Source: Cypionkella sp.
GTDB lineage: Bacteria; Pseudomonadota; Alphaproteobacteria; Rhodobacterales; Rhodobacteraceae
NCBI GenBank assembly: GCA_025458525.1
Contig: JALOSF010000011.1
Coordinates: forward strand, 1 to 43,721
Direction of reading: 5' to 3'
DNA length: 43,721 nucleotides
Numbering within the stretch: the stretch's first letter is position 1; every line of letters begins with the position of its first letter. Below are positions 33,676 through 41,412 of the stretch, piece after piece. The notes beneath the pieces were generated by a model. That model searched no databases. It had not been told where the DNA came from and saw only the letters and a program-made list of their open reading frames with translations. The translations under genes and the position numbers were made by a program.

Positions 33676-34776
33676 TTACTTCCTTGTGATGAAGGGGGTG
33701 TTGCGCAGGGCCGGGTTGGACCGGGCATAGGGTGCGGGCAGCACGATCTGCTCGCCCAAGGCCAGCGCCGCGCGCCATGGCCAATGCGGATCCCACAACA
33801 TGCCGCGGGCAATCGCGATCATGTCGGCCTGTTCGGCGGCAAGGATGGTTTCGGCCTGGGTGCCTTCGGTGATCTGGCCAACGGCCATGGTCGGGATCTG
33901 GCTTTCGGCGCGGATCTTGCCGGAAAAGCCCACCTGATAGCCCGGCCCGGTGACGATCTTCTGCCGGTGGTCCAACCCGCCCGAGGAGACGTCGATCATG
34001 TCACAGCCCGCCTCGCGCAGCGCGCTTGACAGGGCGACCGCCTCATCCGCGTGCCAGCCGCCCTCGACCCAATCGGTCGCGGAAAGCCGCAGGATCACGG
34101 GGTAATCCGCTGGCACCGCATCGCGAACCGCGCGAAACACCTCCAGCGTCAGGCGCATCCGGCCTTCGAGCGCGCCGCCATAGGCATCCGTGCGCTGGTT
34201 CGACAGCGGCGACAGGAACTGGTGCAACAGATAGCCATGGGCGGCGTGGATCTCGATCAGATCAAAGCCTGCCCGCACCGCCCGCCTGGCGCTGTCGGCA
34301 AAGGCGGCGACGACCGTGTCGATGGCGGCCTGATCCATCGCCACAGGGGTGGGCCAGGTTTCCAGATAGGGTAGAGCGCTGGGGCCGACGGTTTGCCATG
34401 CCTCATCACCTTGCGCCGGGCCGCTGCCCTGCCAGGGCGGCAGGGTGCTGGCCTTGCGCCCGGCATGGGCAAGCTGAATGCCGATCTTGGCCGGGCTCTC
34501 AGCATGGACAAAATCCACGATGCGGGCGAAAGCCTCCTCCTGCTCATCCGACCACAGGCCGGGGCATCCGGGCGTGATCCGCCCCTCGGGCACCACCCCG
34601 GTGGCTTCTGCGATGATAAGGCCGACACCCCCCAGGGCAAACTGCCCAAGGTGCACCATGTGCCAGGCCGAGGGCACGCCATCATGAGCGCGGTATTGGC
34701 ACATCGGGGCCACAACGATCCGGTTCGGAACTGTCAAACCCCGAATGTCTATAGGTGAAAAAAGCCTGCTTCCCAT
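33676..34776 (-). CDS. YqjM/XenA-type NADH:flavin oxidoreductase (old yellow enzyme family)
   Basis: This is an FMN-dependent ene-reductase of the YqjM (thermophilic-like) class, 366 residues. Features: SPIDIRGLTVPNRIVVAPMC with the YqjM-type Cys, QYRAHDGVPSAWHMVHLGQF, QLAHAGRKAS, IEIHAAHGYLLHQFLSPLSN, and IARGMLWDPHWPW. It differs clearly from the NemA-type enzyme at 12809. It may reduce an unsaturated intermediate, or demethylate or dehydrogenate a substrate as some class members do. The start ATG at 34776 has AAAGGAG five bases upstream; upstream in-frame codons would read through the promoter region. It is followed by the SDR gene. Confidence 0.92.
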   Translation of the reverse strand: MGSRLFSPIDIRGLTVPNRIVVAPMCQYRAHDGVPSAWHMVHLGQFALGGVGLIIAEATGVVPEGRITPGCPGLWSDEQEEAFARIVDFVHAESPAKIGIQLAHAGRKASTLPPWQGSGPAQGDEAWQTVGPSALPYLETWPTPVAMDQAAIDTVVAAFADSARRAVRAGFDLIEIHAAHGYLLHQFLSPLSNQRTDAYGGALEGRMRLTLEVFRAVRDAVPADYPVILRLSATDWVEGGWHADEAVALSSALREAGCDMIDVSSGGLDHRQKIVTGPGYQVGFSGKIRAESQIPTMAVGQITEGTQAETILAAEQADMIAIARGMLWDPHWPWRAALALGEQIVLPAPYARSNPALRNTPFITRK

Positions 34777-34813
34777 GACCGCTCCTTTGAGTTTGTCATT
34801 GAACCGATGGTTC

Positions 34814-34837
34814 GTGCGATATATGAACTTATGTGCG
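34814..34837. promoter_or_regulatory. IclR/PcaR-type operator e, between flavin reductase and TIM-barrel genes
   Basis: Core 15-mer GTGCGATATATGAAC at 34814-34828, then TTAT and GTGCG at 34833-34837. It lies 37 bases upstream of the minus-strand flavin reductase start and 49 upstream of the plus-strand TIM-barrel start. A separate inverted repeat, GAACC-GAT-GGTTC, abuts it at 34801-34813 and may extend the site. Confidence 0.72.
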
Positions 34838-34886
34838 CCATTATGCTCTGCCTGTGAAGCCCTTACAAACAAAAAGGACCTGTAAC

Positions 34887-35726
34887 ATGACTGCACTTCC
34901 TGTTGCTGCCAGCACATTTCCGTTCCTGTATTCGCGCGACGGTCTTGATGCGCTCAAGCATCTGCGCGGTCTGGGCTTTGACGCCTTTGAGATGATGATC
35001 TTCCCGCCGCATTGCTGGCCGCGTGAAATGAGCGTGAAGCAGCGCCGGGAAACCAGGGAATGGCTGCATGGCGAAGGCGCGCGCCTGACCTCTTTCTGCT
35101 ATCCGCTGCTGGACAACAACCCCAACAGCGTTGACCGTCTGATGCGCGGCTATACGCTCGACCGCTACCGCGAGGCGATCGATCTGGCGGCGGAATGGAG
35201 CTGCCCCTATGTGGTCGCGATCCCCGGTCCGGTCAGCTCGCTGATCAACCCGCCGCGCGACTGGATGCTGAACTGGTTCGTCGAAGGGGTGCAGGAGCTT
35301 GTGCGCTATGCCAAGGGGACCGGCGTGCAGATCCTGTTGGAAAACGTGCCCTTCACCTTCTTGCCAAGCGCACAGGATATGGCCGACACCGCCCGCCTGA
35401 TCGGGCCAGAGGTCGGCGTCAATTTCGATATCTGCAACTCCGCCTATATCAAGGAAGATCCGGCCGCCGCGATCCGCATGCTGGGCGATCTGGTCAAGAA
35501 CGTCCACATCTCGGATTCGGGCTATGGCGAGTTCAAACACGAGCGTCTGGGCACTGGCATGGTCGATCCGGCGCCGGTTGCCGTCGCGCTGAAAGACATC
35601 GGATATACCGGAGCCACGGTTCTGGAAATCATCACCGACGCCTTGCTGCCCGATGCCGACCCGGATGGCGACATTCTGGCCAGCAAGGACATTCTGGTCA
35701 GCCACGGCTGGAAGCCGCTGGGCTAA
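34887..35726 (+). CDS. Xylose isomerase-like TIM barrel protein
   Basis: This is an AP-endonuclease-2/xylose-isomerase-fold sugar isomerase or epimerase relative, 279 residues. Metal-site candidates sit on the usual strands: Glu in ILLENVPFTF, Asp in VGVNFDICNS, His in VKNVHISDSGYGE and Glu in TVLEII. The GTGMVDPAPVAVALKDIGY stretch near the end is typical. Members isomerise or epimerise keto sugars or hydroxypyruvate-like compounds, so this one probably rearranges a carbohydrate-like intermediate. The start ATG at 34887 follows AAGGA by eight bases. It appears to be a single-gene transcript from operator e. Confidence 0.85.
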   Translation: MTALPVAASTFPFLYSRDGLDALKHLRGLGFDAFEMMIFPPHCWPREMSVKQRRETREWLHGEGARLTSFCYPLLDNNPNSVDRLMRGYTLDRYREAIDLAAEWSCPYVVAIPGPVSSLINPPRDWMLNWFVEGVQELVRYAKGTGVQILLENVPFTFLPSAQDMADTARLIGPEVGVNFDICNSAYIKEDPAAAIRMLGDLVKNVHISDSGYGEFKHERLGTGMVDPAPVAVALKDIGYTGATVLEIITDALLPDADPDGDILASKDILVSHGWKPLG

Positions 35727-35756
35727 GAACCCCGTCGCCTGATCCGCTGGCGCGGG

Positions 35757-36515
35757 TCAGGCCAAACCCGCCTCGACCGGGTAAACATGCCCGGTCAGCC
35801 CTGCGGCGGCATCGCTGGCAAGGAAATGCGCGAGATTGGCCACATCCTGCGCCGTGGCCAGCCGCCCCAGCATGGTTTCGGATGCAAGCGCCGCCAAGGC
35901 CGCCTCACGGGGCACACCGCCCGCCGCATGACGCGCATCGATGCGCGAGATCAGCGCCTCGGTCGCGATCGGACCAGGCGCCAGGGCATTGACGCGCACC
36001 CCACGGCTGCCAAGATCCATCGCGGCCGCGCGCATCACGCCAATCGCCGCATGTTTCGACGCGGTGTAAAGCACCTGCTTTGGATGGGCCTTGAACCCGT
36101 TGATGGAGGCCATCACGATGGCAGAGCCATGGCCCGACTGCGCCAGCGCATCGGCAAAGCTGCCCAGCGTTTGCGCCACGCCCCAGACATTGACGGCCAT
36201 CACCCGATCCCATTCGGCGGCATCCAGGTCGGTGATCCCGCGCCATGGCGGCACCAGCCCGGCATTGGCCACCACGACCGAAACAGGGCCGAGCTTTGCG
36301 GCAAGTGCCCGCATCCGATCGCCTGCTGCCTTGTCGGCAAGGTCAAGCGCCACGCCGTCCCAGCCCTCTGGCAGATCGGTGAGGGCTTGCGGCAAATCCA
36401 TCGCGATGATGGTCGCGCCAGAGGCTGCCAGTCGCTCGCCGATGGCGCGGCCCAGCCCGCCGCCTGCGCCGGTGATCACGGCGGTTCGATTGGTCATGTC
36501 TTGTGTGATGCTCAT
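35757..36515 (-). CDS. SDR-family NAD(P)-dependent oxidoreductase (second copy)
   Basis: This is a classical short-chain dehydrogenase, 252 residues. TGAGGGLG cofactor motif at 15-22, ANAG at 83-86, catalytic Ser137, Tyr150 and Lys154 (YTASK), and Asp40 at the end of the second strand, which favours NAD over NADP. It would oxidise a sugar-like or hydroxy-acid substrate. Start taken as the ATG at 36515; an ATG six codons later is possible, and neither has a strong ribosome binding site. It is divergent from the dehydrogenase gene at 36598, with operator f between. Confidence 0.9.
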   Translation of the reverse strand: MSITQDMTNRTAVITGAGGGLGRAIGERLAASGATIIAMDLPQALTDLPEGWDGVALDLADKAAGDRMRALAAKLGPVSVVVANAGLVPPWRGITDLDAAEWDRVMAVNVWGVAQTLGSFADALAQSGHGSAIVMASINGFKAHPKQVLYTASKHAAIGVMRAAAMDLGSRGVRVNALAPGPIATEALISRIDARHAAGGVPREAALAALASETMLGRLATAQDVANLAHFLASDAAAGLTGHVYPVEAGLA

Positions 36516-36556
36516 GTTGCATGCCGCTTTCGATCAGACTATTGTGGATCAATAAC

Positions 36557-36580
36557 CGCACTTTTGTGCGATATGTGAAC
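36557..36580. promoter_or_regulatory. IclR/PcaR-type operator f, between SDR and lambda-crystallin-like genes
   Basis: Core 15-mer GTGCGATATGTGAAC at 36566-36580 preceded by CGCAC at 36557-36561; CGCACTTTTGTGCG has perfect 5-bp arms. The divergent gap is 82 bases and the operator sits 41 bases from the SDR start and 17 from the other start, so bound regulator would block both. Confidence 0.75.
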
Positions 36581-36597
36581 GAACGCAAGGGCAATTG

Positions 36598-37560
36598 ATG
36601 AATCTGGCGCGGGGCGAAGGCGTGGGGAACAATCTGACGGTAGCAATCCTTGGCGCGGGGTCCATCGGGCTTTCCTTTGCGGCTGTGTTTTCTGATGCGG
36701 GGTTCAGCGTGACCCTGTGCGATCCAGACCCGGCGCGTCGTGCGGCGGTTGACGACGGGCTTGCCGTGCACCGCGACGCCATCGCGTTGGCCGGGTTGCG
36801 GCAGGGGCTGTCGGGCGGGGTGGCGATTGCCGCCGATGGGGCCGAGGTTCTGCCGCGCGCCGATCTGGTGATCGAATGCGGCCCTGAAAACCTGTCCGTC
36901 AAACAGGCGATCTTTGCCGATCTTCTGGCACGGTGCCGGGCCGATTGCGTCTTGGCCACCGCGTCTTCGGCGATCCAGATGTCGCACATCCTGCCGGACG
37001 ATGCGCAGCAGCGCCAATGCCTTGTCGTGCATCCGGTCAACCCGCCCGCCGTGCTGCGGATGGTCGAGATCTGCCCCGCGCCCGGCACCCTGCCGCAAGC
37101 GGTTGACCGTGCGGCGCAGCTGTTTACCGATGCCGGTTTTACCGCAGTGCGTCTTGGCCGGGAAATCGAAGGCTTCGTGTTGAACCGTCTTCAGGGCGCA
37201 GTTCTGCGCGAGGCATACCGGCTTGTCGATGATGGAGTGACCGATGTGGCCGGGGTCGAGGCGGTGATGCGTCTTGGGCTTGGGCCGCGCTGGGCGCTGT
37301 CGGGGCCATTCGAAACGGCCGAGCTGAACACGCCCGGCGGCATCCGTGCCCATGCCGCGCGCATGGGGCCAGCCTATGCCCGGATGGGGGCAGAGCGCGG
37401 CGAAACCGTTGACTGGCATCCCGCTTTGATCGATCAGGTCGAGGCGCAGCGCAGGGCTGAGATTGCAGCAGAACAGCTTCCGGCCCGCGCGGCCTGGCGG
37501 GCGCGGGCGGTGGCGCGGCTTGTGGCCGCACGGGACGCATTGATGGGAGAACGGCCATGA
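36598..37560 (+). CDS. 3-hydroxyacyl-CoA dehydrogenase family protein, lambda-crystallin/L-gulonate dehydrogenase-like
   Basis: This is an NAD-dependent dehydrogenase, 320 residues. Rossmann motif GAGSIG at 19-24, Asp42 for NAD at the end of the second strand, Ser123-Ser124, and catalytic His145 within HPVNPP. The HPVNPP form is typical of lambda-crystallin/L-gulonate 3-dehydrogenase and L-carnitine dehydrogenase rather than fatty-acid enzymes, so a small hydroxy-acid substrate is more likely than an acyl-CoA. The start is the ATG at 36598 (AAGGG six bases upstream); a TTG one codon earlier is possible. It overlaps the HcnA-HcnB fusion gene by four bases, heading a three-gene operon under operator f. 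Confidence 0.88.
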   Translation: MNLARGEGVGNNLTVAILGAGSIGLSFAAVFSDAGFSVTLCDPDPARRAAVDDGLAVHRDAIALAGLRQGLSGGVAIAADGAEVLPRADLVIECGPENLSVKQAIFADLLARCRADCVLATASSAIQMSHILPDDAQQRQCLVVHPVNPPAVLRMVEICPAPGTLPQAVDRAAQLFTDAGFTAVRLGREIEGFVLNRLQGAVLREAYRLVDDGVTDVAGVEAVMRLGLGPRWALSGPFETAELNTPGGIRAHAARMGPAYARMGAERGETVDWHPALIDQVEAQRRAEIAAEQLPARAAWRARAVARLVAARDALMGERP

Positions 37561-39236
37561 GCGGTCAACCGGCCCTGACCACGGGCCATTTCACCTTTGA
37601 CGGGCAAAGCATTCCGCTGCGCGACTGGCAGTCGCTGGCCGCCGCGCTGACCGAGGCGGGGCTGCGCAGCTTTCGCCAGACGGCAAAGGGCGCGACGCGG
37701 GGCATCTTTTGCGGCATGGGCGTCTGTCAGGATTGTCTGGTGACGATCGACGGTGTGCCCAACCGCCGGGCCTGCATGACGCCAGCCTCGGCCGGGCAGG
37801 TGGTGCAGACGCAAGTGGCCTTTCCCGAACTTGTAACCGCTGCCGTGCCGCCGCCGGCGGCGCCGGCGCGCGTGATCACGCCCGATGTGCTGATCGTTGG
37901 TGGCGGGGCAGGCGGGCTGTCTGCCGCGATTGCCGCCCGCAAGGCCGGGGCCAGCGTTGTCATTCTGGATGAGCGCAAAGTGGGGGGCGGGCAGTATTTC
38001 AAGCAATCCGCCGCCACATCCCCGCTCGACCCCCAGCAGGCGGCGGGTGCTGCGCTTTTGGCCGAAGCCGAGGCTTCTGGTGCCGAACGCCTTGGCCAGG
38101 TCGAAATCTGGGGGGCGTTCGACGGCCTGCTGTTCCTGGCCGAGCACAAGGGCGCGGCGCTGGTGGCGCGGCCCCGGGTGGCGATCATCGCGACGGGGGC
38201 CTATGAACGGCCCGATTTGCGCCCCGGCTGGACGCTGCCGGGCGTGATGACCACGGGGGCCGCGCAAACCCTGTGGCGCAGCTATCGCACCCTGCCGGGG
38301 CGACGGGTCGCGATTGTCGGGTCCGGGCCCTTGAACCTTCAGGTCGGGCGTGAGCTGGCCGAAGGCGGCGCAGAGGTGGTGCTGATTGCCGAGCGCGGCC
38401 CGGCCCCATGGCTGCGCCCCTTGGCCAGTGCGGCGCTTGCCCTTGCCGGGCCGGGGCTGGTGTGGACGGGCCTGCGCACGATGCTGGCCTTGCGCAAGCG
38501 CGGGGTGCCGATCCATTACGCCACATCGCTCGACCGCATCGACAAGGACGGCGAGGCGCTTCGGGTCACGGTGAATGGTCCGGGCGGCGCCACTTCGGTG
38601 GTCGCGGACGCGGTGTTGATGAACGCAGGCTTCGAGCCGCAGAATGAAATCCTGCGGCTGCTGGGGGCGCGATCTGCCTATGACCCGGCCTTTGGCCACC
38701 TGCGGGTGGAGCGGGACGAAAGCTGCGCCACATCGGTGCCGGGGCTTTATGCGGTGGGGGATTGCGCGGGTCTTGGCGGCGCGCCTGCGGCTTTGGCCGA
38801 AGGGCGGATTGCGGGCCGGGCGGCGGCTGCCGCGCTTGGGCTGGGCGATGCGCATGATGTGTTTGCCGATCAGCGCAGCCTGGCCAAGGCGCGCCGGTTC
38901 CAGCGCCAGCTGTGGAAGCTGCATGACGTGAAGCCGCGCCTGCCCAAGGTGCCGGATGACACGCTGATCTGCCGCTGCGAGGAAATCACCGCGGGCCAGA
39001 TCCGCAGCGGATTGGACGAGCGCCCCGGTCACGCCGGAACCTTGAAGCGGGCCACGCGGGTTGGCATGGGGCGCTGTCAGGGGCGCTATTGCGGCCCGGT
39101 CGCGGCCCGTCTGGTTGCCGCCGAAACCGGGACGCCCATCGACGATCGCAGCTATTTCGCGCCGCGCGTTCCGATCAAGCCGGTGGCGATTTCGGCGATC
39201 CTTGCCGCAGAAGAGGCGTTGAAGGATGCGCTCTGA
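37557..39236 (+). CDS. HcnA-HcnB fusion: 2Fe-2S / FAD-NAD / BFD oxidoreductase subunit
   Basis: This 559-residue protein joins two subunits that are separate in hydrogen cyanide synthase, opine oxidase and D-hydroxyproline dehydrogenase. Residues 1-95 are a 2Fe-2S domain with Cys52, Cys57, Cys60 and Cys73 (HcnA-like). A pyridine-nucleotide-disulfide oxidoreductase domain follows (GGGAGG at 115-120, second dinucleotide fold near VAIVGSGPLNLQVG). The C-terminus is a BFD-like Fe-S segment with Cys472, Cys474, Cys507 and Cys512. It should pair with the DAO-family subunit encoded next, whose gene it overlaps by 11 bases, to oxidise a secondary amine or opine-like compound and pass on electrons. 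Confidence 0.9.
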   Translation: MSGQPALTTGHFTFDGQSIPLRDWQSLAAALTEAGLRSFRQTAKGATRGIFCGMGVCQDCLVTIDGVPNRRACMTPASAGQVVQTQVAFPELVTAAVPPPAAPARVITPDVLIVGGGAGGLSAAIAARKAGASVVILDERKVGGGQYFKQSAATSPLDPQQAAGAALLAEAEASGAERLGQVEIWGAFDGLLFLAEHKGAALVARPRVAIIATGAYERPDLRPGWTLPGVMTTGAAQTLWRSYRTLPGRRVAIVGSGPLNLQVGRELAEGGAEVVLIAERGPAPWLRPLASAALALAGPGLVWTGLRTMLALRKRGVPIHYATSLDRIDKDGEALRVTVNGPGGATSVVADAVLMNAGFEPQNEILRLLGARSAYDPAFGHLRVERDESCATSVPGLYAVGDCAGLGGAPAALAEGRIAGRAAAAALGLGDAHDVFADQRSLAKARRFQRQLWKLHDVKPRLPKVPDDTLICRCEEITAGQIRSGLDERPGHAGTLKRATRVGMGRCQGRYCGPVAARLVAAETGTPIDDRSYFAPRVPIKPVAISAILAAEEALKDAL

Positions 39237-40350
39237 TGTCTTGGTGATCGGGGGCGGCATCACGGGGATGATGGCCGCGCTGCACCTGTCCGAGGTGGGC
39301 GCGCGCGTGCGCATCGTGGATGCCGGGGAAAACTCCGGCACTTGGGCGAATGCAGGCAGCCTGCATGTGCAGATGCAAAGCCGGTTCATGCGGCTTTATC
39401 CCGATCAGGTGCCCGCGGTAGAGGCGTCTTTGCCGCTTTACAAGGCGGCGGCCGAGGAATGGGTGCGCCTCGACGGGCTTTATGGCCCTTTCGAGTTGAT
39501 GCGCAAAGGCGGTCTGATGCTGGCCGAAAGCGCCGAGCAGCTTGCCTTTCTGGAGGCCAAGGCCCGGCGCGAGGAGGCGCGTGGCCTGACGGTCGATCTG
39601 CTTGATCGCGGCGCGCTGAACCGTGTCGCGCCTTGGCTTGGGCCGCAGATCGTCGGGGCAGAGCTGTGCCATGATGAAGGCAAGCTCAACCCGCTCATCG
39701 CCAATGCCCGGCTCATGGCCGAGTTGGCGCGGCGCGACGTTCCGGTGCTGCGCGACCGGATTGTGGACATCGAGGCGTCGGGCACGCATGCGCGGGCCAT
39801 CGGGCGCCACGCAACCTATGAGGCCGATCAGATCCTCGTCGCGTCCGCTTGGGGCGCGGGTGAGATGGTGCGGGGCCTCGGAGTTGCGATCCCCACCAAG
39901 GCCGAGCCCTTGCACATGAACATCACCGAGGCGGCCGCCGTCAGCATCGGTCATTTGATCCAGCATGCCGAGCGGTCCATCACGCTCAAGCAACTGGGGC
40001 AGGGGCAGATCGTGATCGGCGGCGGTTGGCCTGCGCGTGATCGCGGCCGGGATTGCCCGCCCGAAGTGCTGGCCTCGTCGCTTCTGGGCAATGTCGCATT
40101 GGCCGCGCGGTTGGTGCCGCAGATCGGCGGGCTGCGCGTGATCCGCACTTGGGCCGGCATGAACACCACAGCCGATGGGGCAAGCACGATCGGGCGCTTG
40201 CCCGATGCCCCGAGGGTTGTCATGGCCCTGCCGGGCGATGCCGGTTACACGCTTGGCCCATTGGTCGCCCGCATGGCGGCGGCGGTCGTGTCGGGCGGTT
40301 CGGCCGAGGCAGACCTCAGCCGCTTTGCACCCGCCCGCTTTGCCGCCTGA
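39226..40350 (+). CDS. DAO-family FAD-dependent oxidoreductase (HcnC/OoxB-like subunit, second copy)
   Basis: This is the catalytic flavoprotein partner of the HcnA-HcnB fusion, 374 residues. VLVIGGGITGMMAALHLSE dinucleotide motif at 5-23, WANAGSLHVQMQ at 40-51, CHDEGKLNPLIANARL mid-protein, QIVIGGGWPARDRGRD and a C-terminal GDAGYTLGPLVARM. The start lies inside the end of the upstream gene, so the two subunits are translationally coupled. It shares the NAGS and GGGWPA motifs with the oxidase at 30774, so the two are paralogues that probably act on related C-N bonds. It is convergent with the IclR gene. Confidence 0.91.
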   Translation: MRSDVLVIGGGITGMMAALHLSEVGARVRIVDAGENSGTWANAGSLHVQMQSRFMRLYPDQVPAVEASLPLYKAAAEEWVRLDGLYGPFELMRKGGLMLAESAEQLAFLEAKARREEARGLTVDLLDRGALNRVAPWLGPQIVGAELCHDEGKLNPLIANARLMAELARRDVPVLRDRIVDIEASGTHARAIGRHATYEADQILVASAWGAGEMVRGLGVAIPTKAEPLHMNITEAAAVSIGHLIQHAERSITLKQLGQGQIVIGGGWPARDRGRDCPPEVLASSLLGNVALAARLVPQIGGLRVIRTWAGMNTTADGASTIGRLPDAPRVVMALPGDAGYTLGPLVARMAAAVVSGGSAEADLSRFAPARFAA

Positions 40351-40355
40351 CTGCG

Positions 40356-41234
40356 CTAGCGTTTGAGCGAATCGCTGATGTTGCGCACGGTTTCCTGCAA
40401 CTTGGGCAGGACATATTCGATCGCAGCCGCCGGTCCCATCCGCACGGTCGGGATACCGACGTTGATCGCGCCGACCAGACCCCCGGCGGAATTGCGCAGC
40501 GGCACAGCAATCGACATAAGCCCTGTCTCAAGCTCCTGATCCACCAAAGACCACCCTTGATCGCGAACCTGTTCCAGCACGCGACGGAACTCGACAGGGT
40601 CGGTCACGGTATGTTCTGTCATGCGGGTCAGCGGGATATGCTGCAACATGCCCGGCCACATTTCGGGCGGCTGCGCGGCAAGCAGGACGCGCCCGGTTGC
40701 CGTGCAATGCGCCGGGAAGCGCGCGCCCACCGTGATGCCCACGCTGATCACCCGGTGGTATTGCGCGCCCGAGACATAGACTACGTCGAACCTGTCCAGC
40801 ACCGCCGCCGAAACCGATTCGCGCAACTCGCTTGACAGGTGGTCGATGAAGGGCCGCGCGATATCCCAGGCGCCCTTGGACGACAGCACCGAATAGCCCA
40901 GTTCCAACACCTGCGGCGTCAGATCAAAGAGCTTGCCATCGGCGACGGCATAGCCTTCGTGAACGAGTGTCAGAAGAATGCGGCGGGCGCCGGCGCGGGT
41001 GTTTCCGGTTTCGGCCGCGACTTCTGACAGGGTCATCTTGCGTCGGGTGCGGTTGAAGGCGCGCAAGACCTCCAGTCCGCGGGCAAGGCTGGAGACATAA
41101 TCCCGCGGGTTCAGGCCACCGTTTTCATCATCGCTCCAGTCGGGTGAAGCGGTCATCAAACCAGTGCGCGCCGGATTGCGCGGCGGCAGGACATCCCCCG
41201 GTGTCTCTTCTTTTTCAATCACTTCCTTGGCCAT
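40356..41234 (-). CDS. IclR-family regulator, PcaR/PcaU/PobR type
   Basis: This is a 292-residue transcriptional regulator. After a charged N-terminal tail, the winged helix-turn-helix runs from about SSLARGLEVLRAFNRTRRKM to GARRILLTLVHEGY, and the effector-binding domain (about 110-285) contains VSAAVLDRFDVVYVSG, the substrate-pocket Cys in FPAHCTATGRVLLA, and LVDQELETGLMSIAVPLRN. This matches the beta-ketoadipate-regulator branch of IclR. It is divergent from the sugar-binding-protein gene with operator g between them, and the same operator recurs at six other promoters in this window, so it is the probable master regulator. Start ATG at 41234 has GGAGG six bases upstream; a start seven codons earlier would lie before that site. 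Confidence 0.93.
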   Translation of the reverse strand: MAKEVIEKEETPGDVLPPRNPARTGLMTASPDWSDDENGGLNPRDYVSSLARGLEVLRAFNRTRRKMTLSEVAAETGNTRAGARRILLTLVHEGYAVADGKLFDLTPQVLELGYSVLSSKGAWDIARPFIDHLSSELRESVSAAVLDRFDVVYVSGAQYHRVISVGITVGARFPAHCTATGRVLLAAQPPEMWPGMLQHIPLTRMTEHTVTDPVEFRRVLEQVRDQGWSLVDQELETGLMSIAVPLRNSAGGLVGAINVGIPTVRMGPAAAIEYVLPKLQETVRNISDSLKR

Positions 41235-41362
41235 GGGCCGCCTCCGTTGTCGCAACTGGCTCTTGTCTTTGCGGCATACTTTCTATCACAGCCAAATCCC
41301 ATCCTATACTTCGAAATATGCCTCTTTAGTCCTTGCTTTTTATCCCGGTTTCATTGTTATAT

Positions 41363-41386
41363 CGCACAAGAGTGCGTTATGTGAAC
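41363..41386. promoter_or_regulatory. IclR/PcaR-type operator g, between the regulator and the sugar importer
   Basis: Core 15-mer GTGCGTTATGTGAAC at 41372-41386 preceded by CGCAC at 41363-41367; CGCACAAGAGTGCG has perfect 5-bp arms. A possible -35 TTGTTA (41354-41359) with -10 TTATGT (41377-41382), 17 bases apart, overlaps it. It lies 26 bases upstream of the binding-protein start and 128 from the regulator start, so it may serve both. Confidence 0.75.
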
Positions 41387-41412
41387 AATACCGCTCCAGG
41401 GAGATCGAAAAA

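Noticed and set aside
37434..39389. 651-codon minus-strand frame opposite the HcnA-HcnB fusion gene
   Set aside because: Low-complexity composition and no motifs; the plus strand encodes ordered Fe-S and FAD sites.
30774..40350. Hydroxyproline catabolism (DAO + HcnAB-like + DapA-family deaminase)
   Set aside because: The set is suggestive, but there is no hydroxyproline epimerase/proline racemase or ketoglutarate semialdehyde dehydrogenase in the window.
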